Shown here in pieces: positions 44,923-53,557 of a stretch of 64,000 nucleotides of DNA. The DNA comes from Ferribacterium limneticum (GTDB lineage Bacteria; Pseudomonadota; Gammaproteobacteria; Burkholderiales; Rhodocyclaceae). A program made the translations under genes and the position numbers. Location: positions 2,912,001 to 2,976,000 of the forward strand of contig NZ_CP075190.1 in NCBI RefSeq assembly GCF_020510585.1, given 5' to 3'. Position 1 is the first letter of the stretch. Each line of letters starts with the position of its first letter. A model generated the notes under the pieces. That model saw only the letters and a program-made list of their open reading frames with translations. It searched no databases and was not told the origin of the DNA.

Positions 44923-46011
44923 ATGAATACACGCTTGGCGGTTCCTAAGAAATCACCCAATACGAAGCCAGGCAAGCGCTGGCTCAACGCATTCATGCTG
45001 ACGCTGTTGCTGGCGCTGCCGCTGACGGCTTCCGCGCAATCCTCCTGGTGGTGCATCTGGTTCCCGTGGCTGTGCGCCGCCCCGGCCAGCAGTTGCGGCG
45101 CGCCACTGAGCGAAGTCACCAACTTCGGCGCCAACCCGGGCAATCTGAAAATGTGCCAGTACCTGCCGGCGAATCTCGGCGCGTCGCGCCCGCTGGTCGT
45201 CGCGCTGCACGGCTGCCGGCAGGAGGCGGCGGCTTACGATGACGAGCCGGGCTGGACCAAGCTCGCCGACCAGCACCGTTTCGCGCTCTTGCTGCCGCAA
45301 CAGCAGCAGGCCAATAACTCGTCGAAGTGCTTCAACTGGTTCGAACGCGGCGACAACGAGCGCGACAGGGGCGAAGCCTTGTCGATCCGGCAAATGATCG
45401 ACAAGGTCAAGACCGATGCCCGCGTCGACCCGCAGAAAGTCTATGTCACCGGCCTTTCAGCCGGCGGCGCCATGACCGCGGTGATGCTCGCCACCTATCC
45501 GGAAGTCTTTGCCGGGGGTGCGATCATCGCCGGCATCCCCTACAAGTGCGCCAACGACGCGGGCGAAGCATTGGGTCAATGCGGCGTCAGCCTGTCGGGT
45601 CAGGTGGCGCCGATGAAAAATTTGACGCCGGCCCAGTGGGGCGCGCTGGTGCGCAGCGCTTCGAACCACAATGGGCCGTTCCCACGCGTCTCGATCTGGC
45701 AGGGGACAGCGGACGGCACGGTCAACCCGCAGGACCAGCGAGAACTGGTGGACCAGTGGACCAACGTGCTGGGCATCGATCAGATCCCCGACGGCGAGGA
45801 CACGATCAACGGCCAGGCACACAAGCAGTACAAGGACAGCAACGGCAAGGTGCTGGTCGAGACGGTGTTGATCACTGGCATGGGGCACGGCACCCCGATC
45901 GCTCCCCGCGCTGCGGAAAACGGGTGCGGCAAGGCGGCACCGTTCATTCTGGACGTGGGGATTTGCTCCAGCTTCCACATCATCAAGTTCTGGGGGCTCG
46001 ACGTACCGTGA
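44923..46011 (+). CDS. Secreted PHB-depolymerase-family esterase
   Basis: 362 residues. It has an N-terminal basic region and signal peptide (cleavage near ASAQ, about residue 39) and a WWCIWFPWLC patch. An alpha/beta hydrolase of the poly(3-hydroxybutyrate) depolymerase/LpqC family follows: RPLVVALHGCRQ (oxyanion hole), lipase box GLSAGG with S179, IWQGTADGTVNPQD (Asp) and a MGHGTPI (His). Such enzymes cleave polyesters or feruloyl-type esters outside the cytoplasm. ATG 44923 is preferred over upstream frame extension because it gives the signal sequence. Confidence 0.85.
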   Translation: MNTRLAVPKKSPNTKPGKRWLNAFMLTLLLALPLTASAQSSWWCIWFPWLCAAPASSCGAPLSEVTNFGANPGNLKMCQYLPANLGASRPLVVALHGCRQEAAAYDDEPGWTKLADQHRFALLLPQQQQANNSSKCFNWFERGDNERDRGEALSIRQMIDKVKTDARVDPQKVYVTGLSAGGAMTAVMLATYPEVFAGGAIIAGIPYKCANDAGEALGQCGVSLSGQVAPMKNLTPAQWGALVRSASNHNGPFPRVSIWQGTADGTVNPQDQRELVDQWTNVLGIDQIPDGEDTINGQAHKQYKDSNGKVLVETVLITGMGHGTPIAPRAAENGCGKAAPFILDVGICSSFHIIKFWGLDVP

Positions 46012-46080
46012 AGATCCGATGACTGCGCCCCTGGCTTCTGCTTCCCCGCCCCCTTGAATGGCTGGCTGGACGCCATTGCT

Positions 46081-46114
46081 ACGGTCAACCGGAAATTTTG
46101 GCCAAAATTGAAAT
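46081..46114 (+). repeat. Dispersed 36-bp repeat copy (consensus)
   Basis: ACGGTCAACCGG, then AAATTTTGGCCAAAATTG, then AAAT, 69 bases after the esterase stop. Identical in the core to the copies at 41092 and 54849. Confidence 0.9.
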
Positions 46115-46298
46115 GTCTGAGGCGTTGAGTTGACCAAGGAAATCCTGCGTATGGTCATTTGGAGTTCGCAATCTGAACAACCGTGACAGAAAGCATCCCC
46201 ACCGTTGGCTTGTTATTCCCTCGCGCTACTGCTTGGAACTGCCGTGAATGAGTGCTTCGTGCCCTAAACGGTCGGACGGTTGTTATGAAAGCGGCCGT

Positions 46299-47222
46299 TC
46301 ATCCTCGCGCTCTTTCCAAGGCATCAAACAGCAGATTCAAGCACTCATCTACGCGATTGGTGATGCCGAAGGCGTAGGTTGGTGTTCCAAGGTCTGGGCG
46401 ATATGCGCCGACCGTGAAGATCACAGGAGGAGCGTTGGGCAAAGTTCTTAGTCGCTCCAAAAAACGAATTCCTTCATCTTGAATACCATACCGCTCCATG
46501 TCTGAGATGACCACATCAAATTTCTTGGATGTAAGCGAAGCAATCGCAGAGTCTGATGTGGTTTCAATGCTGACATCGATTCCAAGTTGCTCCATTAGCG
46601 AGACTACATAGTTCATCTGTTCCGGCACATCGTTCACAAGAAGCACTTTGGCACCAGCGACAACGTGTGCCAAGCGTGCGGCCCTCCGGGCAGCCTGAGA
46701 GTTTCCCGACTCCGAACTGCCGGCCTCGGCGCTTGGGGCTTTATCTAGCGTTTCCTTGACCTTTCGAGTTAGAAGAAATCTTCCCACTGAGGAGGCGACT
46801 TTGAATGCAAAGTCATGCGGTGTTGAAACAACTTCTGTCACAATTTGACTCTGAATGCGATTCTTGAATGAAAGGAGCGCAGTTCGACTAGGCTCGCCAT
46901 CGATGTGCTTTGGTGGCCACGGCTGTTCATCGTCTATCAGGAAGCAGAATACGGGTTTGGACCTAGATCGAGCAAACTCAAACTCTTGCTCCGTTATTGA
47001 GGTTGTTTGGCCTTCGGGAATATGCCCGTACCTATGCGCATAGATACCTACAAGCGCATCGGACTCCGCAATTTCATCGAAGCAAGCCGTAGTCGCATCT
47101 GTGGGCCTAGCTCCGAAAACCTCCATTCGAATACCTTGTTGGCCCAAGCGCTCAAGTGCCTCTGCTCCAGCCGCTCGATACTCGATGAGGTCTCGATATG
47201 TGGAACTCAGGAAAATTTTCAT
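46299..47222 (-). CDS. DUF4062-receiver domain fusion protein
   Basis: 307 residues. The N-terminal DUF4062 domain (about 1-110) starts MKIFLSSTYRDLIEYRAA and includes SDALVGIYAHRYG and SITEQEFEFARSRSKPVFCFL. DUF4062 is a TIR-related fold often found at the head of STAND proteins. After a linker, residues about 190-305 form a receiver-like domain: KVLLVNDVPEQM, putative phospho-site in FDVVISDMERYG, and VIFTVGAY. The canonical acidic pair and Lys are only partly kept. No kinase or STAND gene is adjacent. The combination is unusual and suggests a phospho-regulated or degenerate conflict sensor. Confidence 0.78.
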   Translation of the reverse strand: MKIFLSSTYRDLIEYRAAGAEALERLGQQGIRMEVFGARPTDATTACFDEIAESDALVGIYAHRYGHIPEGQTTSITEQEFEFARSRSKPVFCFLIDDEQPWPPKHIDGEPSRTALLSFKNRIQSQIVTEVVSTPHDFAFKVASSVGRFLLTRKVKETLDKAPSAEAGSSESGNSQAARRAARLAHVVAGAKVLLVNDVPEQMNYVVSLMEQLGIDVSIETTSDSAIASLTSKKFDVVISDMERYGIQDEGIRFLERLRTLPNAPPVIFTVGAYRPDLGTPTYAFGITNRVDECLNLLFDALERARG

Positions 47223-47789
47223 GGTTGATAACCTAGGGAACGCTCAGTGGCGGTGCGGTTTCAAGTCTCAGGCGCAGAAACTTCCGGGCTATTGCTAATA
47301 ATACGGACACGATTGAGTTGCCAGCACGGTTTTGAATGACAAGGAGATTATCCGATGGAGGTCTCCTTATCAATCAAGAATCATACGGACAGAGCCAATG
47401 TCTGCTATGTGAGGCCGGATACCTGCCGATCAGTGCCAAAGCATGACGAATGTCCGCTTCATTATTTGCCCCATGAGTGCTCAGTGAGGTTCAACGCCCG
47501 AATTCACCGGCCTGCGCGTCTTTTCGCGCAGGCCGGTGGAATGATGGGTTGGGACGATCATTTCTTTGGAAACTCCTCGTGACCGCAGCGAGTACATGAC
47601 CACCACCAAGCAGAGTCATGAGTGCTGTTAATACGAAGAGTACCCGCTGGTACACAAAATGCTCGAAGTCTCAGCGAGCCGTGGTCGAGTAGGTGGAATA
47701 TGGATTCTTCAAGCATAGCAACCGGTTCTCCATCAACTTATCGGCAGCGAAGTCAGGAAAGGCGAGGCAGTCGCAACGAGAGCCAGTGG
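47223..47789 (+). other. Intergenic region with stem-loops and a doubtful ORF
   Basis: A 75-codon plus-strand frame (47355-47582) has an ideal ribosome site (AAGGAG, 8-base spacing), but that site and start lie inside an inverted repeat (AAGGAGA 47341-47347, TCTCCTT 47362-47368) and the product resembles nothing I know. A long perfect hairpin is at 47505-47538. Confidence 0.4.
47505..47538. other. Long perfect hairpin
   Basis: CACCGGCCTGCGCG-TCTTTT-CGCGCAGGCCGGTG, a 14-bp perfect stem with 6-base loop. No T-run follows on either strand. It could be a terminator variant, an RNA processing site or the remnant of a mobile element end. Confidence 0.6.
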
Positions 47790-48242
47790 TTAGCCAGGTG
47801 TGCTCGACCGTTGAGCCTGATAAAGCTCAACCAGTGCCTGGAAGGTCACTGTGCCAAGTGGATTACCTGCGTCATCAAGAATCTCGTAGAGCAATTCTTC
47901 GTTACCGGGCCGAATGCTGAAATGAATAATGACATCCTGTCCGCCGCCACCTTCCCGATGGGGTACTTCGCTGCCAGGCGAAACGGTGTAGCTGCCTGTC
48001 GGCCGTGTCTCGCGCAGGCTGCCATCGGTCTCGTACAGTCGGTGCTCCCCTTGAACCACAAAGGTATGGTTGAGCGCATGATGACGGTGCAGAACGATTT
48101 GTTCATTGGCAGGAAATTTGAACAGCACATCTGCGATTCGGCTTTTCTCGTCCAGATCAAGGATGGTGTAGTGAAAACTGGGCACAAAGTCGCCAAAGCG
48201 ATTCCAATGAATGGCGTGATCATCGAATTGATAGCTGGTCAT
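47790..48242 (-). CDS. Cupin-domain protein
   Basis: 150 residues. A single cupin barrel is suggested by LFKFPANEQIVLHRHHALNHTFVVQGEHRLYE (motif 1 with His residues and Glu) and PGSEVPHREGGGGQDVIIHFSIRP (motif 2). The metal-binding His pattern fits small cupins of the ChrR/anti-sigma-like group. The start chosen is ATG 48242; TTG 48275 would add 11 residues. Its TAA stop lies within GGTTAGCC, the type of core site found at integron-cassette junctions, as for the next two minus-strand genes. Confidence 0.72.
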   Translation of the reverse strand: MTSYQFDDHAIHWNRFGDFVPSFHYTILDLDEKSRIADVLFKFPANEQIVLHRHHALNHTFVVQGEHRLYETDGSLRETRPTGSYTVSPGSEVPHREGGGGQDVIIHFSIRPGNEELLYEILDDAGNPLGTVTFQALVELYQAQRSSTPG

Positions 48243-48868
48243 CTGAGATATCTTTCTGTCTGAGTTATTGGCCAATTGCCGTAGTCATTAGACGATTGGC
48301 CGCAGGAATCTCATAGGGAACGCTGCCTGTGATGGCGCGGGTATTTTGCCCGCTTGGAATTTTCAAGGACAGCGTCGAATGTCGCGTGAGTGGCCGACGT
48401 GTACAACTTCACGAAATCGAACGAAATAAGGACCCAACGCAAAGCGGGGGCAGCAAAACCTCATGGAGCAGGCAGTCACCTCAAATCCGAGAATGGCTCT
48501 TTGCGGCGTACACCGTGCAACTTGAAAAAACGGCGTTTCCTAGTGAGTGAATGCGATGAGTAGCCGGTCTTTTGGGGTATCTTAATTAGCGACCTTGCTG
48601 ACTAGCGTTGGCGACATTGAGGCAGAGCGGTCGTTAATTTTTGCTCGCCGAATACCGGTCACTCAACTCGATTACAGGGCGCACCACCAGCAGAAATTTA
48701 AACGTAACCCCGACCGGCGGATTGTGGCTGACTGGGGCCGGTTGCTCTGCCTGATACTGGTCATTCCTAGCTACGGCAGCTTTCTTGAAATCGACGTGGC
48801 TGGAACGTGCCCATTGCTGACGTAGCCAGATTTGGAAAGCTGCCGCTCAGGTCAGTTGGAATGAGAGG
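48243..48868 (+). other. Region between cupin gene and first clear cassette
   Basis: About 625 bases without a gene I can support. Two plus-strand frames (48329-48550, 48595-48825) lack family resemblance. A degenerate attC-like inverted repeat lies at its right end (48798-48873). Confidence 0.35.
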
Positions 48869-48873
48869 TTAGC
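48798..48873 (-). other. Degenerate attC-like site
   Basis: GTTAGC core at 48868-48873 overlaps the TAA of the 182-residue gene. Inner arms CTGAC (48817-48821) and GTCAG (48851-48855) are inverted, and the outer left arm (GGCTGGAACG) matches poorly. Structure and position fit an eroded cassette recombination site. Confidence 0.4.
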
Positions 48874-49417
48874 TATTTTGGATATTGGTTTCAACGTGTG
48901 GGAACGGTGTGTTCCAGTTGGTTTCAACAATTGCTAATTCGATAGAGTCACCATCGAACAGGTCTTCAAGCTGCCAATTCCAATTCTCTCCGTCGTTTCC
49001 TGCCATTACATAACAGCGCGCATGATCGCGTGGCACGTTGGCCAGCATGAAACTAAAACCACCATCGGGTGGATGCGATAGCCGAACCTTGTGTTCGCCT
49101 TCAAGCACAACGTCAAATCCAAGACGAAGGCCGGAGGGAACGGCATATGTTTCCCCTTCGCGGGCAAAAGTTTCAATGGCACAAACTGAGTTTTCAACAC
49201 ACTCCGTTGTGACGGCATACGAAAATTTCAGGCGATCACCTGGTTTGATTGTCTTGAGCCAGTAGTCAGCTTTCTCCGCACCGCTGAGCTTTACGGATAC
49301 CCGCAGATACAGGTATCCCTCAGTGGAGTTGTACAGGTGAACTGAAAGTCCTCCCCGTTCGGCAGAGACGGCCCGCAATGGTCCGCTGTCGTTGTACTCG
49401 ATAGTCAGTGCGTGCAT
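48869..49417 (-). CDS. Cassette-encoded hypothetical protein, 182 aa
   Basis: Unknown family; no signal peptide, no membrane segment. The composition is beta-rich (GGLSVHLYNSTEGYLYLRVSVKLSG; HKVRLSHPPDGGFSFMLANV). The ATG at 49417 lies 16 bases after the GTTAGC core of the attC site at 49433-49502, and the TAA overlaps the next core. This layout (short leader, single gene, stop in attC) is that of an integron gene cassette. Codons upstream of 49417 are merely attC read-through. Confidence 0.65.
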   Translation of the reverse strand: MHALTIEYNDSGPLRAVSAERGGLSVHLYNSTEGYLYLRVSVKLSGAEKADYWLKTIKPGDRLKFSYAVTTECVENSVCAIETFAREGETYAVPSGLRLGFDVVLEGEHKVRLSHPPDGGFSFMLANVPRDHARCYVMAGNDGENWNWQLEDLFDGDSIELAIVETNWNTPFPHVETNIQNS

Positions 49418-49432
49418 AGGATACCGATGATG

Positions 49433-49502
49433 GCTAACGTTGAAGCTCAGCCGACGACAGGCAGCGTAGCTGGCTGACGGTCGGCTGGAGCGGCGGGTTA
49501 GC
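49433..49502 (-). other. attC (59-base-element) recombination site
   Basis: Outer cores GCTAAC (49433-49438) and GTTAGC (49497-49502) are perfect inverted repeats. Inner arms CAGCCGAC (49448-49455) and GTCGGCTG (49480-49487) are also perfect, followed by an extra unpaired base on one arm, as expected for the extrahelical base of attC. Spacers between cores and inner arms do not pair. Length is 70 bases. The stop of the 137-residue gene lies inside the core. Confidence 0.8.
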
Positions 49503-49911
49503 GGGGCGCACTGAATTTCTCCTTGAGTGCAGAAAAATGCGCTGCGGCGATGGCCGCACCCCACAAAAGGTTAGAAGCCTCAGTCAAAGCCAAAGACCAA
49601 CCAGATGAAATACTGACGCCGAACATAGGCCAAAGGGGCAATGACAAGACTGTGCCGACGATGGCAAGACGCGGCGCCCAAGGTTTAAAGACAAATAGAC
49701 CGTAATAGGCTGCCAAGGTAGCAATACTGGCAGCTAGGCCAACGATCACAATGGACACCAAGCCCAAAAGAGGAATTTCGGTATCACTTGCAGCTTGCGC
49801 AGAGGAAAGAGCTTCGGGCACGAGAGATGTAACGACGAGATCAATGCTTCCGCCGGTCAATGCGAGGACAAATGAAGCAACCAAGATCCAGCGAAAAGTA
49901 GTGGGTGACAT
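49498..49911 (-). CDS. Cassette-encoded membrane protein, 137 aa
   Basis: Four hydrophobic segments (about 7-30, 46-70, 75-95, 100-128), so a small integral membrane protein. I do not recognise a family. The ATG is 11 bases after a GTTAGC core (49922-49927), and the TAA overlaps the attC site at 49433-49502, the layout of a gene cassette. The opening helix may act as an uncleaved signal. Confidence 0.68.
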   Translation of the reverse strand: MSPTTFRWILVASFVLALTGGSIDLVVTSLVPEALSSAQAASDTEIPLLGLVSIVIVGLAASIATLAAYYGLFVFKPWAPRLAIVGTVLSLPLWPMFGVSISSGWSLALTEASNLLWGAAIAAAHFSALKEKFSAPR

Positions 49912-50505
49912 ATGTTTTACGGCTAACGTTTATCGGGAGACAGATTTGACGCATAACTTTGACGCCTGTCTCCCTAATCTCGGACTTTCATATTGCCGGA
50001 AATCGGCACAGCTACCGTATTTCGACGATTTTTACTTGGAGAGCATGGCTACAAAAAGTTCTGAAAAGCCGCACTCAAGTACATTAGCATAAACGAGGTT
50101 TTGATTGTCTGCTATGGGCAAGTAAGGCCGATGGCCGCTGTTGGCCGACAGCACGTATTCCTGCCTCACACCTGATTGCCGCCGTAGGGCTTTCTGGGTG
50201 GCCGCTTTGGGGCGCGACCAAATCAGGCTCTTCCCGGCCACAAGCCGCCGGCCGATGTGGTCATCCAATTTTCATAGTTAAGACGTCCTGGCACGGTTGA
50301 ATGTCTGCATTTAGACGAGATAATTGATCTGCACTCTGGGCGAAAGTGGCGCGGCCTCAATTCCGGCAGCACTCGGCCACCCCGTAGCCTTGTTGCTTGC
50401 GAAAGCACCGTAGCTTGCTAGAGTTAATAAATGAGGATGTTTTTGGCGCGAAAAAAGGAACGTTCCGTAATCGAGTTGTTTCGCCCATGAGGAAGGAGAT
50501 GTTTG
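49912..50505 (+). other. Right end of the cassette region and aldolase upstream region
   Basis: It contains the half attC-like structure at 49922-49974, then about 500 bases in which I see no convincing gene. The final 100 bases are AT-rich and probably hold the aldolase promoter. Confidence 0.4.
49922..49974 (-). other. Partial attC or attI-like site
   Basis: One core, GCTAAC (49922-49927), is present with perfect inner arms GGGAGACAG (49935-49943) and CTGTCTCCC (49966-49974). The opposite core is missing or unrecognisable. It marks the upstream junction of the 137-residue cassette. Confidence 0.5.
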
Positions 50506-51528
50506 ATGAATATCGATGAGCTCAAGTCTGTCGCCCAGACCATTGTTGCCATGCAGAAGGGTGTGCTGGCAGCAGATGAAAGCAGCCCGACGATCAAGAA
50601 GCGTTTCGAGTCCATCAACGTTGAATCCAGTGAAGAAAATCGCCGGCGCTACCGCGAAATTCTGTTTACGGCTGAGGGCATTGAGCGCCATATCGGTGGC
50701 GTTATCCTCTTTGATGAGACGCTGCGCCAGAGCACGCGGGAAGGTATTCCTTTTCCCAAGTTATTGTCGAACCGTGGAATCGTTCCTGGTATCAAGGTGG
50801 ACAAGGGAACCAAGGCGCTCGCACTGTTTCCCGACGACAAAATCACCGAAGGTCTGGACGGCTTGGCCGATCGGCTTGTCGAATATCGAGACCTGGGCGC
50901 GCAATTCGCCAAGTGGCGTGCGGTGATCAATATTGACGACCGTAGTCTTCCATCAATGTACGCTATTCGCGCCAATGCCCACCAGTTGGCACGCTATGCC
51001 GCGATGTGTCAGGAAGCTGGCCTGCTACCTGTCGTCGAGCCAGAAGTACTCATGGACGGCGCGCATGACATCGAGCGTTGCGAGGCGGTGACAGCGCAAG
51101 TGCTCGAAGCGGTTTTCGCCGAACTCAATGCCCATCGGGTGGCGTTCGAAGGCATATTACTCAAGCCGAACATGGTGATCCCTGGCAAGAAGTGCGCGCG
51201 CCAGGCGAGTGTGCAGGAAGTTGCCGAAGCCACGCTCCGTTGCCTGAAGCGCTATGTTCCGGCGGCGGTCCCTGGCATTGTGTTCTTATCAGGCGGGCAG
51301 AGCGATGTCGATGCCACCGATCACCTGAACGCCATGAATGCCATGGGCCCTCAGCCGTGGGAGGTCAGTTTCTCGTATGGGCGCGCATTGCAGGCGCCGG
51401 TGCTGGCTGCCTGGGCAGGCGATGAAAGCAATGTCGCTACGGCGCAGAAGGCGCTCCTGAATCGATGCCACCTCAATGGTCTGGCGCGCGACGGGAAGTA
51501 TGCCCGGTCGATGGAGTGCGCTACCTAG
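50506..51528 (+). CDS. Class I fructose-bisphosphate aldolase
   Basis: 340 residues of the metal-independent class I aldolase family, cleaving fructose 1,6-bisphosphate into two triose phosphates. Landmarks are KGVLAADESSPTIKKRF, NRGIVPGIKVDKG, FAKWRAVI, the Schiff-base Lys in FEGILLKPNMVIPGKK, and SGGQSDVDATDHLNAMN. The ATG at 50506 follows AAGGAGATGTTTG. Class I enzymes are uncommon in beta-proteobacteria, and the surrounding region is AT-richer, so acquisition by transfer is plausible. Confidence 0.92.
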   Translation: MNIDELKSVAQTIVAMQKGVLAADESSPTIKKRFESINVESSEENRRRYREILFTAEGIERHIGGVILFDETLRQSTREGIPFPKLLSNRGIVPGIKVDKGTKALALFPDDKITEGLDGLADRLVEYRDLGAQFAKWRAVINIDDRSLPSMYAIRANAHQLARYAAMCQEAGLLPVVEPEVLMDGAHDIERCEAVTAQVLEAVFAELNAHRVAFEGILLKPNMVIPGKKCARQASVQEVAEATLRCLKRYVPAAVPGIVFLSGGQSDVDATDHLNAMNAMGPQPWEVSFSYGRALQAPVLAAWAGDESNVATAQKALLNRCHLNGLARDGKYARSMECAT

Positions 51529-51921
51529 GGTTTTCGATCATGCAATGCTCAGGATCAGCCGACGCTCTGCGGCGCGGCAGATGATTTCCTTGATGGTGCC
51601 GGGGCTGCCATATCTCTGGTGAAGGAGCGCTTTTGATTTCGCGGCTCGTTCGTTCAACGGCCGCTTCAGGGAATCGGAATGTCAGTGACCGATTTTCGGC
51701 GATGAATCCGAAGAGAGGTCAGTCTCTTGGGTGCCCATTACCGCCGCTCCGAATTGCCAGGGAACTGTCAGCTATGCAGTGCGACAACGGACATATGTTC
51801 TCCGCATAGACCGTGCTTCAGCATATTGAGTCAATCAGCTTACTTATTGGATAATGATTTTGAGGGGAAAGGCTGGCAAATTTCGGACGACAAAGAGAAG
51901 CCGTCGGCAGGAGGAGCAGGA
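51529..51921 (+). other. Region between aldolase and YkgJ-type gene
   Basis: About 390 bases without a supported gene. The frame of the YkgJ-type gene stays open to 51727 but the extra residues are not family-like. A minus-strand open stretch (about 51540-51690) has no recognised similarity. Confidence 0.35.
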
Positions 51922-52278
51922 TTGGGAATCTGTACTAGTTGCGGCGCCTGTTGCGCCACATATCCGGTGACATTCTCACGGCAAGAACTCGATTCCGGGT
52001 CTGGGGGATGGGTACCGACTGCATTGACCGAAAATGACCCTGTCTTTCGTCGATGTGCACATATGCTTGGCACCCGCGATCATCCGAGGCGCTGCGTTGC
52101 ACTAAAGGGAAGCATTGGGGTCAGCGTTAGCTGCGCAATCTATGACCTGCGCCCAAGCCCCTGTCGCGATTTTGCGCAGGAGGCCGATGCGGGACGGGGT
52201 GACGCGCGTTGCGGCGATGCCCGTCGTCTTCACGACCTTCCTCCACTAAAGGGATCGTATGATGCCTTCCCTCTTTAA
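51922..52278 (+). CDS. YkgJ-family cysteine-cluster (putative Fe-S or zinc) protein
   Basis: 118 residues from a TTG preceded by AGGAGGAGCAGGA. The N-terminal GICTSCGACCATYPV and later RRCVALKG, SCAIYDLRPSPCRDF supply the spaced Cys typical of YkgJ/UPF0153 proteins, thought to bind zinc or an iron-sulfur cluster. A longer frame from TTG 51727 would add 65 residues that do not resemble the family. Function is unknown. Confidence 0.75.
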   Translation: MGICTSCGACCATYPVTFSRQELDSGSGGWVPTALTENDPVFRRCAHMLGTRDHPRRCVALKGSIGVSVSCAIYDLRPSPCRDFAQEADAGRGDARCGDARRLHDLPPLKGSYDAFPL

Positions 52279-52645
52279 TAGCACTGCTAGCGCTTATCAA
52301 GGCAAGTAGTTAGTCGCGGCGTCTCACCGAGCCCAGTCGGCTGCTACCAGTCTTTAGCTGCCTGGCAGGTATTTCGGTCGAATGGCTCTTGATGGCAGCC
52401 GATGGCTGCCGTTGCTGACGAACGAGGCAGACCCGGGACGTTCTCGATCAACCGAGCTGGTTGCGCAAATACAAATCCTCGATTTCACTTTCACCCCCAC
52501 CCTAATTGAACGGAATATTATTTCTGCGGTCGACTAGCTGAGGTTGGCCGGCTTGCTGGCGTCGAATCCTTGGCTACCCGCCGATTGAGCGGGGGTGGCG
52601 AATCGATGGGTTTTCCGGTTTTTCTGGCCTCATCGGGGAGAAGGA
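52279..52645 (+). other. Intergenic region upstream of the TIR gene
   Basis: 367 bases with no supported gene or repeat. The last 150 bases include an AT-rich patch near 52500-52530 suited to a promoter. Confidence 0.35.
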
Positions 52646-53557
52646 ATGACCGATATATTCCTGAGTTATACCGAACGGGACCGGGAGACGGCGCGGCGGA
52701 TTGCCGAGGCTCTTGGTTCGGCGGGCTGGAGCGTCTGGTGGGACCGGCGGATTCCGGCCGGGGAAACTTGGCGCAGCGTGCTTGAGCATGCGCTGGAAGA
52801 CATGCGCTGCATGGTGGTCTTGTGGTCGGCCAAATCGATTGAAAGCGAATGGGTTTACGAGGAGGCCACCGAGGGGCGCCGGTTGGGCAAGCTCGTGCCG
52901 GTGATGATCGAAGCCGTTCGCCCGCCGGCCGGTTTTCGTGAGATTCAGGCGGCCGATCTGACGGGCTGGGATGGCTCGCCCGATTTCGATGGCCTGCGCA
53001 TGTTGCTGGCCGATCTCGAAAATCTGCTGGGCAAGCCGGTTGCTGTTGTACCGGAACGACCGGTGAAACCGATTCACACGGGGCCCGGAGAAGCAGGCCA
53101 GGCTTACGACCCGGCCGATCTGGCCGCCGTAAAACCCAAGGCGCCCGGGTGGCCCAAAAGCAGTTTGGTCGGCATGGCTGTCGCTGGCGCGCTGTTGCTG
53201 GCGGTGGGGGCCGGCTACCTGGCTTTGTCCGGGCGTGAACCGACGGTGCTTGAACCTCAGGCGCGTCAACCGGAACGGCCGGAAACGCGCCCCGGCCCGG
53301 TGGCGCCAACACCTGCGCCAGTGGCCGACGCCCCGGCCACCAAGAAACCTGCGGCAGAATCAGTGACCGCAGAAGTGCCGATCCGGACCGAAAAACTGGC
53401 GCAGAAGCCGGCCGCGCGGCCTATCGACGAGAAAGTCAAAACAACGCGGGCGCCGGCGATCAAGGCGCGCTGCGCCGATCTTCTCTCCCGGGTTCAGTTG
53501 GGCGAATCGCTGTCCTACGAGGCGCAAGCCGTATTCCAGAAGGAGTGTCAGCAATGA
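52646..53557 (+). CDS. TIR-domain protein with membrane helix
   Basis: 303 residues. An N-terminal TIR domain (about 1-135) has MTDIFLSYTERDRETA, WSVWWDRRIPAGETW, VVLWSAKSIESEWVYEE and catalytic-position E73 (WVYEE, four after W69). A linker leads to a single membrane helix (about 172-195, GMAVAGALLLAVGAGYLAL) and a Pro/Ala/Thr-rich segment of about 85 residues ending in a short Cys-containing helical motif. The TIR domain is predicted cytosolic with the tail in the periplasm. The stop overlaps the next start (ATGA). The start follows GGGGAGAAGG. Confidence 0.85.
   Translation: MTDIFLSYTERDRETARRIAEALGSAGWSVWWDRRIPAGETWRSVLEHALEDMRCMVVLWSAKSIESEWVYEEATEGRRLGKLVPVMIEAVRPPAGFREIQAADLTGWDGSPDFDGLRMLLADLENLLGKPVAVVPERPVKPIHTGPGEAGQAYDPADLAAVKPKAPGWPKSSLVGMAVAGALLLAVGAGYLALSGREPTVLEPQARQPERPETRPGPVAPTPAPVADAPATKKPAAESVTAEVPIRTEKLAQKPAARPIDEKVKTTRAPAIKARCADLLSRVQLGESLSYEAQAVFQKECQQ

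Noticed and set aside
53264..53292. CGTCAACCGGAACGGCCGGAAACG in the TIR-TM tail, echoing the repeat
   Set aside because: The AT-rich core is missing and the segment lies in a Pro/Arg-rich region where such triplets are expected.
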